NCBI GenBank assembly: GCA_030065255.1
Contig: JASJCX010000035.1
Location: 1 to 33,053, forward strand
Origin: Calothrix sp. MO_167.B42
GTDB lineage: Bacteria > Cyanobacteriota > Cyanobacteriia > Cyanobacteriales > Nostocaceae
Length of the DNA: 33,053 nucleotides
Reading direction: 5' to 3'
The position numbers and the translations under genes were made by a program. A model generated the notes under the pieces. The model was given only the letters and a program-made list of their open reading frames with translations, made no database searches and was not told the DNA's origin. Below are positions 32,731-33,053 of the stretch, in pieces (the first letter of the stretch is position 1; every line of letters starts with the position of its first letter).

Positions 32731-33053
32731 ATGGCTAACTATCCATTACCAAAGTTTCATTTCAACGTGGAGGCGGGGGAGCTCAAAGGGGGATTCTCCG
32801 AAGTTTCCGGACTGGATGTGGAAACCGAACCCATCGAATACCGCGAAGGTAATATGCCCCAATTTAGCAAGCTGAAAATGCCCGGTATGCAGAAATATAG
32901 CAATATTACGATGAAGCGGGGCACCTTCAAAAGTATTAATAATTTCTATGACTGGTGGAATAGTGCCGTAAAACAGGCTGACCACAGCCAGTATCAGCGC
33001 ACTTTGATTATCACTTTGTTGAATGAAAGTAGTGAGGTGGTGGTAACCTGGAC
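32731..33053 (+). CDS. CIS inner tube protein, partial (gp19/Hcp-like)
   Basis: This is the 5' part of a tube protein gene, cut by the window edge after 107 codons. ATG 32731 gives ANYPLPKFHFNVEAGELKGG, then FSEVSGLDVETEPIEYREGN, MPGMQKYSNITMKRGTF and NNFYDWWNS, the pattern of T4 gp19-type tube proteins in contractile injection systems. The tube is the hollow shaft driven out when the sheath contracts. The gene is too late in the window to show its C-terminus. A second tube gene is expected next, as in other eCIS clusters. Confidence 0.88.
   Translation, partial: MANYPLPKFHFNVEAGELKGGFSEVSGLDVETEPIEYREGNMPQFSKLKMPGMQKYSNITMKRGTFKSINNFYDWWNSAVKQADHSQYQRTLIITLLNESSEVVVTW

Overview
The window looks like chromosome from a filamentous, heterocyst-forming, nitrogen-fixing cyanobacterium. 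The evidence is a nif cluster in the heterocyst order (nifE, nifN, nifX, a DUF269 gene, a DUF683 gene, nifW, hesA, hesB, fdxH), a heterocyst-type ferredoxin, many GCGATCGC (HIP1) octamers, short tandemly repeated heptamers in gaps, and a PEP-CTERM protein. No rRNA, tRNA or CRISPR array was recognised.

Layout. (1) 1-196 is a small inverted-repeat element (MITE-like). (2) 399-7368, plus strand, is a complete hydrogenase maturation cluster hypF-hypC-hypD-(VOC protein)-hypE-hypA-hypB. (3) 7471-8028, minus, is an exported Cu/Zn superoxide dismutase, followed by a decayed IS200/IS605 tnpB at 8322-8820. (4) 8918-12135 is a molybdate uptake locus: modBC fusion and modA on the minus strand, and a divergent ribbon-helix-helix/Mop protein that is a candidate molybdate-responsive regulator. 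(5) 12417-15015, minus, holds five small unrecognised genes. (6) 15777-18670 has cysteine synthase, a PEP-CTERM protein and a stand-alone molbindin. (7) 18946-25541, minus, is the downstream half of the nif cluster, ending in a nifE that lacks its first roughly 190 codons. (8) 25547-33053 is a different region: a small membrane protein, then on the plus strand a contractile injection system (CIS, phage-tail-like) locus with AAA+ ATPase, DUF4255 protein, an unknown protein, tail sheath and the start of the tube gene. It runs off the window.

How it fits together. The hyp genes build the NiFe centre of an uptake hydrogenase, which in heterocysts recycles H2 made by nitrogenase. Mod proteins and molbindin supply and store molybdate for FeMo-cofactor. 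NifE/N/X and accessory proteins assemble the cofactor. CysK may feed sulfur, and FdxH feeds electrons to nitrogenase. 

The two most notable points are at the right. First, nifE is cut at an internal codon and abuts foreign-looking DNA carrying a CIS locus, as expected if nifE is interrupted by a programmed-excision element or has been broken by rearrangement. Second, the sheath gene carries an Ala-rich insertion of about 190 residues near its N-terminus. Other notable points are an inverted half-site array beside the RHH-Mop gene and an in-frame dispersed repeat inside hypF.
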